From positions 372,001 through 436,000 of the forward strand of contig NZ_CANLDB010000003.1 of the NCBI RefSeq assembly GCF_947489365.1: a stretch of 64,000 bases of DNA, given 5' to 3'. The translations under genes and the position numbers were made by a program. Source of the stretch: an uncultured Nocardioides sp. (lineage in GTDB: Bacteria; Actinomycetota; Actinomycetes; Propionibacteriales; Nocardioidaceae). Shown in pieces: positions 43,134-51,234 of this stretch. Position 1 is the first letter of the stretch. Each line of letters begins with the position of its first letter. Below the pieces are notes generated by a model. The model was not told where the DNA came from. It worked only from the letters and a program-made list of their open reading frames with translations, and did no database searches.

Positions 43134-43702
43134 CCCTCGCCCCGGACGCGTCGCACCCGCGGGACGACCTGGAGCTGCCCGAGCTCCCCGGCCGCACGCT
43201 CGCCGAGGCCGAGCTCCGCGACTGGGTCGAGCGCCTGGCCGCCCGCCCGGAGCTCTGGCGGCACCACGTCGCCCACGACAGCGCCCGCGAGCGGGCCGGC
43301 GGACGCCACTACGTCAGCCTCCACCGCGACGAGCACGTCGACGTCTGGCTGCTGTGCTGGGACACCGTGGACGACACCGGGTGGCACGACCACGACACCT
43401 CGGCCGGCGCCGTCGTGGTCACCGACGGCGCGGTCGTCGAGAGGCGCCCCCGCCTCGGTGGCGAGGCCGCGTCGCGGACCGTGCCCGCCGGCCGCTCCTT
43501 CGCGTTCGGTCCCGACCACATCCACCGCATGAGCGGCGCCGTGGACGGCTCGGTCTCGATCCACGCCTACTCCCCGCCGCTGTGGCGGATGGGCCAGTAC
43601 GCCATCTCCGACGACGGCGTGATGCGCCGCTGGTCGGTCTCGTACGCCGACGAGCTGCGCCCCGTCGAGGACGACGGGCACGCCCTAGTCTCCGGACCAT
43701 GA
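43130..43702 (+). CDS. Cysteine-dioxygenase-family cupin, copy 1
   Basis: This 190-aa cupin matches thiol dioxygenases. Iron ligands are the two His of TGWHDHDTS and the His of FGPDHIHRM; SIHAYSPPL matches the HLYSPP segment with the catalytic Tyr of cysteine dioxygenase. Such enzymes oxidise a thiol to a sulfinic acid with O2. The substrate need not be cysteine. It is coupled by ATGA overlaps to the amidohydrolase upstream and the VIT transporter downstream. A near-identical copy lies at 53350. Confidence 0.8.
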   Translation: MTLAPDASHPRDDLELPELPGRTLAEAELRDWVERLAARPELWRHHVAHDSARERAGGRHYVSLHRDEHVDVWLLCWDTVDDTGWHDHDTSAGAVVVTDGAVVERRPRLGGEAASRTVPAGRSFAFGPDHIHRMSGAVDGSVSIHAYSPPLWRMGQYAISDDGVMRRWSVSYADELRPVEDDGHALVSGP

Positions 43703-44412
43703 GCGCAGCCGGGCCCGTCCACCACGAGCCGGGCTCGATGGCGGCCCGCCTGAACTGGCTGCGGGCCGGCGTGCTGGGGGCCAACGACGGCATCGTGTCC
43801 ACCGCGGGCCTGGTGGTCGGGGTGGCCGGGGCGACGTCCTCGCGGTCCGCGATCCTCACCGCCGGGGTGGCGGGCCTGGTCGCGGGCGCGGTGTCGATGG
43901 CGCTCGGCGAGTACGTCTCGGTCAGCAGCCAGCGCGACAGCGAGTCCGCCCAGCTCGACCAGGAGCGCGCCGAGCTCGCCGCGACGCCCGACGAGGAGCT
44001 GGCGGAGCTCGCGCTGCTCTACGAGGCCAAGGGCCTGCGCCCCGACACGGCGCGCGAGGTGGCGACGCAGCTCACCGCCCACGACGCGCTCGGCGCCCAC
44101 GCCGAGGTCGAGCTGCACCTGGACCCCGAGGCCCTCACGAACCCCTGGCACGCCGCCGGCGCCTCCGCCCTCGCGTTCACCCTCGGTGCCCTGCTGCCGC
44201 TGGCCGCGATGCTCCTGGCCACCCCCGCCACCCGCGTGGCGGTGACCGTGGTCGCGGTCCTCGTCGCGCTGGGCGCCACCGGGGCGCTGAGCGCGAGGCT
44301 CGGACGGAGCCGGGTCCGGGTCGCCGTCGCCCGGGTGGTGCTCGGCGGGGCGCTCGGGCTCGCGCTCACCTACGGCGTCGGTCGCCTGTTCGGCGTGGCG
44401 TTCGGCGGCTAG
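43699..44412 (+). CDS. VIT1/CCC1-family iron or manganese transporter
   Basis: This 237-aa membrane protein has the VIT signature LRAGVLGANDGIVSTAGLVVGVAGA, a metal-binding cytoplasmic segment (residues about 70-140, rich in Glu and Asp) and five membrane helices including GAVSMALGEYVSVSSQRDSE. It moves Fe2+ or Mn2+ out of the cytoplasm. Its start overlaps the cupin stop, so it is translated with a non-haem iron enzyme, which may reflect shared iron need. Confidence 0.82.
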   Translation: MSAAGPVHHEPGSMAARLNWLRAGVLGANDGIVSTAGLVVGVAGATSSRSAILTAGVAGLVAGAVSMALGEYVSVSSQRDSESAQLDQERAELAATPDEELAELALLYEAKGLRPDTAREVATQLTAHDALGAHAEVELHLDPEALTNPWHAAGASALAFTLGALLPLAAMLLATPATRVAVTVVAVLVALGATGALSARLGRSRVRVAVARVVLGGALGLALTYGVGRLFGVAFGG

Positions 44413-44425
44413 GGCAGATCTCCCC

Positions 44426-46021
44426 CTAGGCGTCCGCGAGCTGGTCGGAGTGGTCGCGCACGAGCTGGGCCGCCGCCCGCAGGCCCGGGCCCAGCACGTG
44501 GTCCTCGTCGACCGCGGGCAGCACCGCCGCAGCCTCCTCGTAGAGGCGACGGGCGGGGCAGTCCGCCAGCCGCTCGGGGGCGATGCGCAGCGCGCGGACG
44601 GCGGTGAGCAGCTCGACCCCGAGCAGGTCCGAGGTCAGCCGCGACAGGTCGTCGGTGGCCAGCGCCCCCTGGGTCGAGAAGCTCGCGTGCTCCTCCAGCC
44701 CGAGCGAGACGACCGCGTGCCCGGTGCTGGTCGGCAGGGTCAGCCCGCGGGCGCGGGCGAGCAGGTCGGCGGCGACGTACTCGACGATCATCAGCCCGGA
44801 GCTGTCCGCCGGCCCGGCCGCGAGGAACGCCCGCAGCCCGGTCAGGTCGGGGTTGAGCAGCGCGCTGGTGCGCGAGGTCGACAGAGCCAGGACGGCGTAC
44901 GTCGCCGCGCGGGTCGCGTCCAGCGCCGCGGCGAGCCGCTGGGTGTGGAACTGCCCGTGGTGCAGCGCGGACACGTCGACGAGGATCGGGTTCTCCGCCG
45001 CGGCGCCGATCTCGGCCGTCAGGGCCCGCTCCGCCGCCGCGATCGCCTCCACGAGCGGGGCGTGGACCTGGGGGAGCGAGCGCAGGCTGAAGGGGTCCTG
45101 CAGCCGGCTGTGCTCGCGGCGCACGCCGGGGTCGTCCAGCCCCAGCAGGTGCCGCATGCGGGCGGCGACGCGCACGGCCTCGGGGTCGTCCTTGCCGGCG
45201 TGGACGCGGGCGTCGTACGCCTCGGCGGCGCCGCGCAGGGCCAGGTGCGACAGCGCGCCGACGGCCTCCGCGGTCCGGGACAGCCCCACGAGGCGTCGTA
45301 CGGCGAGGGAACCCACCGCCGTCGTGACCGCGCTCGAGGACAGGAACGGCAGGCCGTCGCCCGACACCGCGGGGGCCGCCGGGATCCCGCCGGAGCGCCA
45401 GGGCAGCTCACCGACGAGCGTCAGGCCGAGCTGGGCGAGCCCGCTGAGGTCGGAGGTCCCGATCGCCCCCATCGGCCGGACCGACGGGACGGCCCTGGTC
45501 CGCAGCGCCAGTGCCAGCGCCTCGACCAGGGCCGGGTGGACCCCGGAGCTGCCGCGCAGCAGCTGGTGCAGGCGGATCAGCATGGCCGCCCGGGCGGTGG
45601 GCTCGTCGAGCTCGGGGCCGAGCCCGGCGGCGTGGCTGCGCCACAGCCGCAGCGTGTGGTTGCCGTGGGGTCGTACGCCGACCCCGCCGGGGGCCTCCTC
45701 GTCCGTCATGGGCGGCGGGGTGCCGGGCAGGTCGACCGAGTCGTCCTCGGCCACCGCGACGTGGCGCAGCGCGCCCACCCCGGTGGTGAGGCCGTAGACC
45801 GCGCCCTCGTGACGCGCCGACGCGAGGGCCCCGTGACCGCGGACCACGGGGGCGAGGGCGGCCTCGTCGAGGGTGAGGTCGATGACCGGGTCGTCGTCCG
45901 GGCCGGCGTGCGCGAAGGCCGCCACGAGGTGGGGTCCGAGACCCGGGACGGCGACCGGCCGGGCGGGCGCGCGGTACCTCCGCCGGTGGGTGCCGGTCGG
46001 GTATTCGGTGTCTCCGTCCAC
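44426..46021 (-). CDS. Aromatic amino acid lyase (HAL/PAL) homologue with disrupted MIO motif (TS-D)
   Basis: This 531-aa protein is a second divergent HutH homologue. The MIO position reads GAIGTSDLSGLAQ: Ser is kept but the Gly after it is deleted or replaced by Asp, so autocyclisation is doubtful. Other sites are better kept than in the 39586 copy: VYGLTTGVGAL (Tyr), QDPFSLRSLPQVH (Arg), ENPILV and EEHASFSTQG. It is divergent from the quaternary-amine transporter (115 bp apart), so its substrate may be what that transporter imports. GTG start at 46021; the first 40 residues are not conserved. An MIO-independent trimethylamine lyase is a reasonable hypothesis. Confidence 0.72.
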   Translation of the reverse strand: MDGDTEYPTGTHRRRYRAPARPVAVPGLGPHLVAAFAHAGPDDDPVIDLTLDEAALAPVVRGHGALASARHEGAVYGLTTGVGALRHVAVAEDDSVDLPGTPPPMTDEEAPGGVGVRPHGNHTLRLWRSHAAGLGPELDEPTARAAMLIRLHQLLRGSSGVHPALVEALALALRTRAVPSVRPMGAIGTSDLSGLAQLGLTLVGELPWRSGGIPAAPAVSGDGLPFLSSSAVTTAVGSLAVRRLVGLSRTAEAVGALSHLALRGAAEAYDARVHAGKDDPEAVRVAARMRHLLGLDDPGVRREHSRLQDPFSLRSLPQVHAPLVEAIAAAERALTAEIGAAAENPILVDVSALHHGQFHTQRLAAALDATRAATYAVLALSTSRTSALLNPDLTGLRAFLAAGPADSSGLMIVEYVAADLLARARGLTLPTSTGHAVVSLGLEEHASFSTQGALATDDLSRLTSDLLGVELLTAVRALRIAPERLADCPARRLYEEAAAVLPAVDEDHVLGPGLRAAAQLVRDHSDQLADA

Positions 46022-46135
46022 GTCCGGAGCCTAGGACTGCGCGATCCGTGGGTACTGGCGTGGTTTGATCTGTCTTCGAACAAGCACGAGCCGCCCACTC
46101 CGACAGGGGAGAGGGTGCCCCCGAGGAGGACGGCA

Positions 46136-47206
46136 GTGATCGAGTTCGACGACGTCGTGAAGACGTTCCCCGACGGCACCACCGCCGTCGACCACCTGGA
46201 CCTGACGATCCCGGACGGCGCCATCACCGTCCTGGTCGGTCCGTCCGGCTGCGGCAAGACCACGTCGCTGCGGATGATCAACCGGATGATCGACCCCACC
46301 TCGGGCCAGATCCGGATCGACGGCAAGCCGGTCGGCGACTCCGACCCCGCCGACCTGCGCCGCGGCATCGGGTACGTCATCCAGGCCGCCGGTCTCTTCC
46401 CGCACCGCACCGTCGTCGACAACGTCGCGACCGTCCCGATCCTCGCGGGGACGCCGAAGAAGAAGGCCCGCGCCCAGGCCCGGGAGCTCCTCGACCGCGT
46501 CGGGCTGCGCCCCGAGCTCGCCGACCGCTACCCCGCGCAGCTCTCCGGCGGCCAGCAGCAGCGCGTCGGCGTCGCCCGCGCCCTCGCGGCCGACCCGCCG
46601 GTGATGCTCATGGACGAGCCGTTCTCGGCCGTCGACCCCGTCGTCCGCGACGACCTGCAGCAGGAGTTCCTGCGCCTGCAGGGCGAGCTCGGCAAGACCA
46701 TCGTCATGGTCACCCACGACATCGACGAGGCGATCAAGCTCGGCGACCACGTCGCCGTCTTCGCCGAGGGCGGCAAGCTGGCGCAGTTCGCGCCGCCGGA
46801 CCAGCTGCTGGCCGACCCCACCGGCGACTTCGTCTCCGGCTTCGTGGGTCGCGACCGCGGCTACCGCGGGCTGTCCTTCACCACCGCCGAGCACCTGCCG
46901 GTCGAGCCCGCCGACACCGTCGTCGAGGGGTTGCGCCTCGCCCTCGACAGCGACGGCCGCGCGCTGGGCTGGGACGGCGACGGGCAGAGCCGCCTTCCCA
47001 CCGAGGGCACCTTCACCGCCACCGACACCATGCGGCGCGTCACCGACCTCGCGATCCTGTCCCCGGCCGGCGCCGCCGTCCGCGTCGACGGCAGCGGGCG
47101 GGTCGACGGCCTCGTCCGGCACGCCGTCGTCGCCGAGCACCTCCGCACCCGGCAGCTCGAGCGGCTGCGCAGCCACGGCCGGTCCACGACGGGCGCCGAG
47201 GGCTGA
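46136..47206 (+). CDS. OpuC/ProV-type ABC transporter ATPase (quaternary amine or osmolyte)
   Basis: This 356-aa ATPase has Walker A GPSGCGKTT, Q-loop region YVIQAAGLFPHRTVVDN, signature LSGGQQQRVGVARAL, Walker B VMLMDEPFSAVD and switch His in VTHDIDEAI. The C-terminal 110 residues form a regulatory CBS-like extension typical of OpuCA-type proteins. GAGGAGGA precedes GTG 46136. It drives the two permeases and two binding proteins that follow in the same operon. The family imports glycine betaine, carnitine, choline or ergothioneine. Confidence 0.88.
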   Translation: MIEFDDVVKTFPDGTTAVDHLDLTIPDGAITVLVGPSGCGKTTSLRMINRMIDPTSGQIRIDGKPVGDSDPADLRRGIGYVIQAAGLFPHRTVVDNVATVPILAGTPKKKARAQARELLDRVGLRPELADRYPAQLSGGQQQRVGVARALAADPPVMLMDEPFSAVDPVVRDDLQQEFLRLQGELGKTIVMVTHDIDEAIKLGDHVAVFAEGGKLAQFAPPDQLLADPTGDFVSGFVGRDRGYRGLSFTTAEHLPVEPADTVVEGLRLALDSDGRALGWDGDGQSRLPTEGTFTATDTMRRVTDLAILSPAGAAVRVDGSGRVDGLVRHAVVAEHLRTRQLERLRSHGRSTTGAEG

Positions 47207-47209
47207 GTC

Positions 47210-47878
47210 GTGGAGTTCTTCTCCGACCTGGTGGAGTACCTCGAGATCAACTACTCGACGGTGCTCGAGGCGCTGCGGGACCACCTCTACATCGGGCTGG
47301 TCCCCGTCGTCATCGCGTTCGTCCTGTCGCTGCCGCTCGGCTTCCTCGTGGTGCGCTACGGCTGGCTGCGGGTGCCCCTGCTGACCCTGTCGAGCGTGCT
47401 CTACACGATCCCGTCGCTGGCGCTGATCCTCGTGATCCCCGGCATCCTGTCGACGAACATCCTCGACCCGAACAACGTCGTCATCGCGCTGACGATCTAC
47501 GGCCTCGCGCTGCTCGTGCGGACCACCGCGGACGGCCTGTCGTCGATCGACCCGCTGATCGTCCAGGCCGCGACGGCGATGGGCTACAAGCCGGTGCGGC
47601 GCTGGTTCGCCGTCGACCTGCCCCTCGCGCTGCCCGTCGTCCTGTCCGGCCTGCGGGTCGCGACCGTCGCGTCGGTCTCGATGGCCAGCATCGCCGCGCT
47701 GGTGGGCATCGGGGGTCTCGGCCAGCTCTTCACCCGCGGGTTCCAGCTGGGGTTCTACCCGCCCCCCATCGTGATCGGCCTGGTGCTGTCGGTGGCCCTC
47801 GCCGTCGTCGCCGACCTGGTGATCGTCCTGGTCCAGCGGGCGGTCACGCCGTGGACCCGACTGCGACAGGGGGCCTGA
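47210..47878 (+). CDS. OpuC/EgtU-type ABC transporter permease 1
   Basis: This 222-aa membrane protein has about six helices and the permease EAA-type loop around AATAMGYKPVRRWFAVDLPLALPVVLSGLRVAT. It matches OpuCB/ProW-type permeases. GTG 47210 is 4 nt after the ATPase stop. Confidence 0.87.
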   Translation: MEFFSDLVEYLEINYSTVLEALRDHLYIGLVPVVIAFVLSLPLGFLVVRYGWLRVPLLTLSSVLYTIPSLALILVIPGILSTNILDPNNVVIALTIYGLALLVRTTADGLSSIDPLIVQAATAMGYKPVRRWFAVDLPLALPVVLSGLRVATVASVSMASIAALVGIGGLGQLFTRGFQLGFYPPPIVIGLVLSVALAVVADLVIVLVQRAVTPWTRLRQGA

Positions 47879-47879
47879 G

Positions 47880-48653
47880 ATGGGCGGCTACTTCTCCTAC
47901 CTGCTCGACGGGGCCAACTGGACGTTCGACCCCAACGGCTTCCCGACCCGCATCCTGGAGCACCTCGGCTACACCGCGGTCGCGGTCCTCGTCGCGGCCG
48001 TCATCGCCTTCCCCATCGGCCTGCTGATCGGCCACACCAACAAGGGCGCGTTCTTCGCGATCAACCTCGGCAACGCGGCCCGCGCCGTCCCGACGATCGG
48101 CATCCTGTTCCTGGTCCTCGCCCTCGCCGGGCTGGGCCTCGTCCCGGTCATCGCGGCCCTCGTCGCGCTGGCGGTGCCGCCGATCCTCACCACGACGTAC
48201 GCCGGCATCCGCTCGGTCGACCCGGCCGTCGTCGACGCCGCCCGCGGCATCGGCCTGCGGGAGCGGCAGATCGTCACGCAGGTCGAGCTGCCGGTGGCGC
48301 TGCCGATCATCATGGGCGGCCTGCGCAACGCCGTCCTGCAGGTCGTCGCCACCGCCACCATCGCGGCGTACGTCGGCCAGGGCGGCCTCGGCCGCTACCT
48401 GTTCAGCGGCCTCGCGCTGCGCGACTACCCCCGGGTCGTCGCCGGCTCCGTGCTCGTCGCCGTCCTCGCCGTCCTGCTCGACCTGGCCATCTCCGGCGTC
48501 CAGCGGGTCCTGGTGTCCCCGGGCACCGACGGGCGCGCGGCGAAGCGGCGCACCACGAGCCGCACCCGGCGCGCAGCCGAGCGCGGCCACGACACGGCCC
48601 AGGCCCTCGGCTCGGCCACCACCACGTCCCGCCACGCGGGCTCCTCGACCTGA
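47880..48653 (+). CDS. OpuC/EgtU-type ABC transporter permease 2
   Basis: This 257-aa membrane protein is the second permease. The EAA loop reads DAARGIGLRERQIVTQVELPVALPIIMGG. The C-terminal 35 residues after the last helix are Arg-rich and disordered. The ATG follows the previous stop by 1 nt. The binding protein is not fused to it, unlike EgtU of Streptococcus. Confidence 0.87.
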   Translation: MGGYFSYLLDGANWTFDPNGFPTRILEHLGYTAVAVLVAAVIAFPIGLLIGHTNKGAFFAINLGNAARAVPTIGILFLVLALAGLGLVPVIAALVALAVPPILTTTYAGIRSVDPAVVDAARGIGLRERQIVTQVELPVALPIIMGGLRNAVLQVVATATIAAYVGQGGLGRYLFSGLALRDYPRVVAGSVLVAVLAVLLDLAISGVQRVLVSPGTDGRAAKRRTTSRTRRAAERGHDTAQALGSATTTSRHAGSST

Positions 48654-48691
48654 CCTCACCGACCCGTCCCGAACCACGAGAGGCACCAGCC

Positions 48692-49642
48692 ATGCGTCGT
48701 ACCCGCTCCACCGTCCTCCTCGCCGCGAGCGCCCTGCTCGCCGGCAGCGCCCTCACCGCCTGCGGCTCCGACGACGACGGCGGCGGGGGCGACCCGCTGT
48801 CCGGCGGCGGGGGCGACGGCGACACCAGCACCATCACCGTCGGCTCGGCGAACTTCCCCGAGAACGAGCTGCTCATGCAGATGTACGGCCAGGCCCTCGA
48901 GGACGCCGGCGTCGACGTCGAGTACCAGCCCAACATCGGCGCCCGCGAGGTCTACCTCGAGGCGTTCGAGGGCGGCGAGATCGACCTGCTGCCGGAGTAC
49001 AACGGCGCGCTCCTGTCGTACCTGCTGGCGCCCGACCTGGTGCCCGAGGACGTCACCGACCCCGACCAGGTCTACGACGCGCTCCAGGACGTCCTGCCCG
49101 AGGGCAGCGAGACCCTGCCGCAGTCCGAGGCCGAGGACAAGGACACCCTGACGGTCACCCAGGAGACCGCCGAGGAGTTCGACCTGGCCTCCATCGCCGA
49201 CCTGGAGCCGGTCGCCGACCAGCTCGTCGTGGGCGCCGGTCCCGAGTTCGAGGAGCGCTTCCAGGGCCTCGTCGGGCTCGAGGAGGTCTACGGCCTGACG
49301 TTCGAGGAGTTCCGCGCCCTCGACGCCGGCGGTCCGCTGACCAAGGAGGCGCTGGAGAACGGCGACATCGACGTCGCCAACATCTTCTCCACCGACTCCG
49401 CGATCACCGAGAACGACTGGGTCGTGCTCGAGGACCCGGAGAACCTCTACCTGGCCCAGAACATCGTGCCGCTGATCCAGTCCGAGGCCGTCACCCCCGA
49501 GGTCGAGGAGGCGCTCAACGCCGTCTCCGAGGCCCTCACCACCGAGAACCTCACGGAGTACCTCGCCATGGTCCAGCTGGACAACGCCGACCCCTCGGTC
49601 GTGGCCGAGCAGTTCCTCACCGACGAGGGCGTGATCTCGTGA
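48692..49642 (+). CDS. Quaternary-amine-binding lipoprotein 1 (OpuAC/ProX-type)
   Basis: This 316-aa exported lipoprotein has a signal peptide with the lipobox LTACG, a Gly/Asp linker and the ligand-binding domain starting TITVGSANFPENELLMQMYG. The YNGAL-type loop (LLPEYNGALLSYLL) is the cap of OpuAC/ProX binding proteins, whose aromatic cage holds trimethylammonium groups. A near-copy follows directly. Confidence 0.87.
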   Translation: MRRTRSTVLLAASALLAGSALTACGSDDDGGGGDPLSGGGGDGDTSTITVGSANFPENELLMQMYGQALEDAGVDVEYQPNIGAREVYLEAFEGGEIDLLPEYNGALLSYLLAPDLVPEDVTDPDQVYDALQDVLPEGSETLPQSEAEDKDTLTVTQETAEEFDLASIADLEPVADQLVVGAGPEFEERFQGLVGLEEVYGLTFEEFRALDAGGPLTKEALENGDIDVANIFSTDSAITENDWVVLEDPENLYLAQNIVPLIQSEAVTPEVEEALNAVSEALTTENLTEYLAMVQLDNADPSVVAEQFLTDEGVIS

Positions 49643-50574
49643 CCCGCGCCGCCGTCGGGGCCGCGGCGCTCTCCCTGCTGCTGGGTGGGGCGCTGACGGC
49701 ATGCGGCTCCGACGGCGGCGGCGACCCCCTCACCGGGGGTGGGGGGGGTACCGACGCCGACTCGATCACGGTCGGCTCGGCGAACTTCCCCGAGAACGAG
49801 CTGCTGATGCAGATGTACGGCCAGGCCCTGGAGGACGCCGGCGTCGAGGTGGAGTACACCCCCAACATCGGCGCCCGCGAGGTCTACCTCGAGGCCTTCG
49901 AGCAGGGGTCGATCGACCTGCTGCCCGAGTACAACGGGGCGCTGCTCGCCTACCTGGTGGCCCCCGACGCCGTCCCGGACGACGTCAACACCTCCGACGA
50001 GGTCGACGCGGCGCTCGCCGACGTGCTGCCGGAGGGCAGCGAGACCCTCGAGCGCTCCACGGCGGAGGACAAGGACACGCTGACCGTCACCCGCGAGACG
50101 GCCGAGGAGTACGACCTCGAGTCCATCGCCGACCTGGAGCCGGTCGCCGACCAGCTCGTCCTGGGTGCGAGCCCCGAGTACGAGAACCGCACCGAGGGCG
50201 TCCCCGGCCTCCGCGACGTCTACGGCCTCGAGTTCGAGGAGTACAAGCCCCTCGACTCCAGCGGACCCCTGGTCAAGACGTCGCTGCTCGACGGCGACGT
50301 CGACGTGGCCAGCGTCTTCTCCACCGACTCCTCGATCGTGGAGAACGACTGGGTCGTCCTCGACGACCCCGAGAACCTCTTCGCGGTGCAGAACATCCTG
50401 CCGCTGATCCGCTCGGACGCCGTCACGCCCGAGGTCGAGGAGGCGCTCAACGCCGTCTCGGCGGCGCTGACCACCGAGAACCTCACGGAGTACCTCGCCA
50501 TGGTGCAGCTCGACAAGGCCGACCCCGCCGTCGTCGCCGAGCAGTTCCTCACCGAGGAGGGCGTCACCGGCTGA
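49639..50574 (+). CDS. Quaternary-amine-binding lipoprotein 2 (tandem paralogue)
   Basis: This 311-aa protein repeats the previous one closely: SITVGSANFPENELLMQMYG and LLPEYNGALLAYLV are nearly identical, and the C-terminus (ALTTENLTEYLAMVQLDKAD) is almost the same. The lipobox is LTACG. GTG 49639 overlaps the previous stop by 4 nt. Two binding proteins for one transporter suggest two related ligands or a recent duplication. Confidence 0.87.
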   Translation: MTRAAVGAAALSLLLGGALTACGSDGGGDPLTGGGGGTDADSITVGSANFPENELLMQMYGQALEDAGVEVEYTPNIGAREVYLEAFEQGSIDLLPEYNGALLAYLVAPDAVPDDVNTSDEVDAALADVLPEGSETLERSTAEDKDTLTVTRETAEEYDLESIADLEPVADQLVLGASPEYENRTEGVPGLRDVYGLEFEEYKPLDSSGPLVKTSLLDGDVDVASVFSTDSSIVENDWVVLDDPENLFAVQNILPLIRSDAVTPEVEEALNAVSAALTTENLTEYLAMVQLDKADPAVVAEQFLTEEGVTG

Positions 50575-50615
50575 CCGGTCGCCGGCCGGGCTGATCGGTG
50601 GTCGGACCGATCGGT

Positions 50616-50655
50616 GGTCGAGGTGCGAGGAGCCTCGGCGACGAGCCTCGAGACC
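50616..50655. repeat. REP-like GGTCGAG...CGAGACC element
   Basis: The element begins GGTCGAGGTGCGAGG and ends GCCTCGAGACC. It is preceded by a direct repeat of GATCGGTGGTCGGACC-like sequence (50593-50616). It lies in the 108-bp gap between the binding protein and DinB-fold genes. Confidence 0.5.
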
Positions 50656-50682
50656 CCGTGACCGTCCTGCGAGGATGACCCG

Positions 50683-51168
50683 ATGGCCTCAGCGCACCCC
50701 GACCGTGACCTCACCCTCGAGTGGTTGCGCGCGAAGCGACGCCACGTCGAGGGTGTCTTCGAGGGGCTGACGGAGGAGCAGGCCCGGCGGCCGGTGCTGC
50801 CGTCGGGCTGGTCGCCGCTGGCCGTCGTCCGCCACCTCGCGCTGGACGTCGAGCGGTGGTGGTTCGCCCGCGTCCTCGCCGGGCAGGACGTGTGGCTGCC
50901 GGTCGGCCGGGAGGGGTGGACCCTGGAGGAGCCCACGACGATCGCCGCCGAGCTCGAGGCCTACCGCGCCGAGTGCGCCCGGTCCGACCAGATCGTCCTG
51001 GCGACGGCACCCGACACGGCGCCCGCCCTCGACGACGACGGCGGGATCCCGTACGACGACGCCCGCGAGATCCTGCTGCACGTGCTCGTCGAGACCACCA
51101 CCCACGCCGGCCACCTCGACGCGGCGCGCGAGCTGCTCGACGGCCACCAGCGGCTCGTCCTCGACTGA
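50683..51168 (+). CDS. DinB-fold/DUF664 protein (mycothiol-dependent type)
   Basis: This 161-aa four-helix-bundle protein has the three metal-binding histidines of the DinB/DUF664 fold: VVRHLALDVERWW, and two in the last helix (VLVETTTHAGHLDAARELLDG). Family members include mycothiol-dependent transferases and unknown hydrolases. It is not related to polymerase IV. No partner is evident. Confidence 0.75.
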   Translation: MASAHPDRDLTLEWLRAKRRHVEGVFEGLTEEQARRPVLPSGWSPLAVVRHLALDVERWWFARVLAGQDVWLPVGREGWTLEEPTTIAAELEAYRAECARSDQIVLATAPDTAPALDDDGGIPYDDAREILLHVLVETTTHAGHLDAARELLDGHQRLVLD

Positions 51169-51234
51169 GCCCGGTCACCCCGCGTGCCGGTTCAGGCAGG
51201 TGTACGACGCCAGCGGTGGTGGAAGGGTGAGGTC

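Noticed and set aside
46080..46135. Riboswitch in the leader of the quaternary-amine transporter
   Set aside because: GGGGAGAGGGTGCCCC can fold as a small hairpin but no known riboswitch consensus (TPP, glycine, SAM) fits.
50683..51168. DNA polymerase IV-type DinB
   Set aside because: The DinB name refers here to the four-helix DUF664 fold with three histidines; it is unrelated to the polymerase at 9155.
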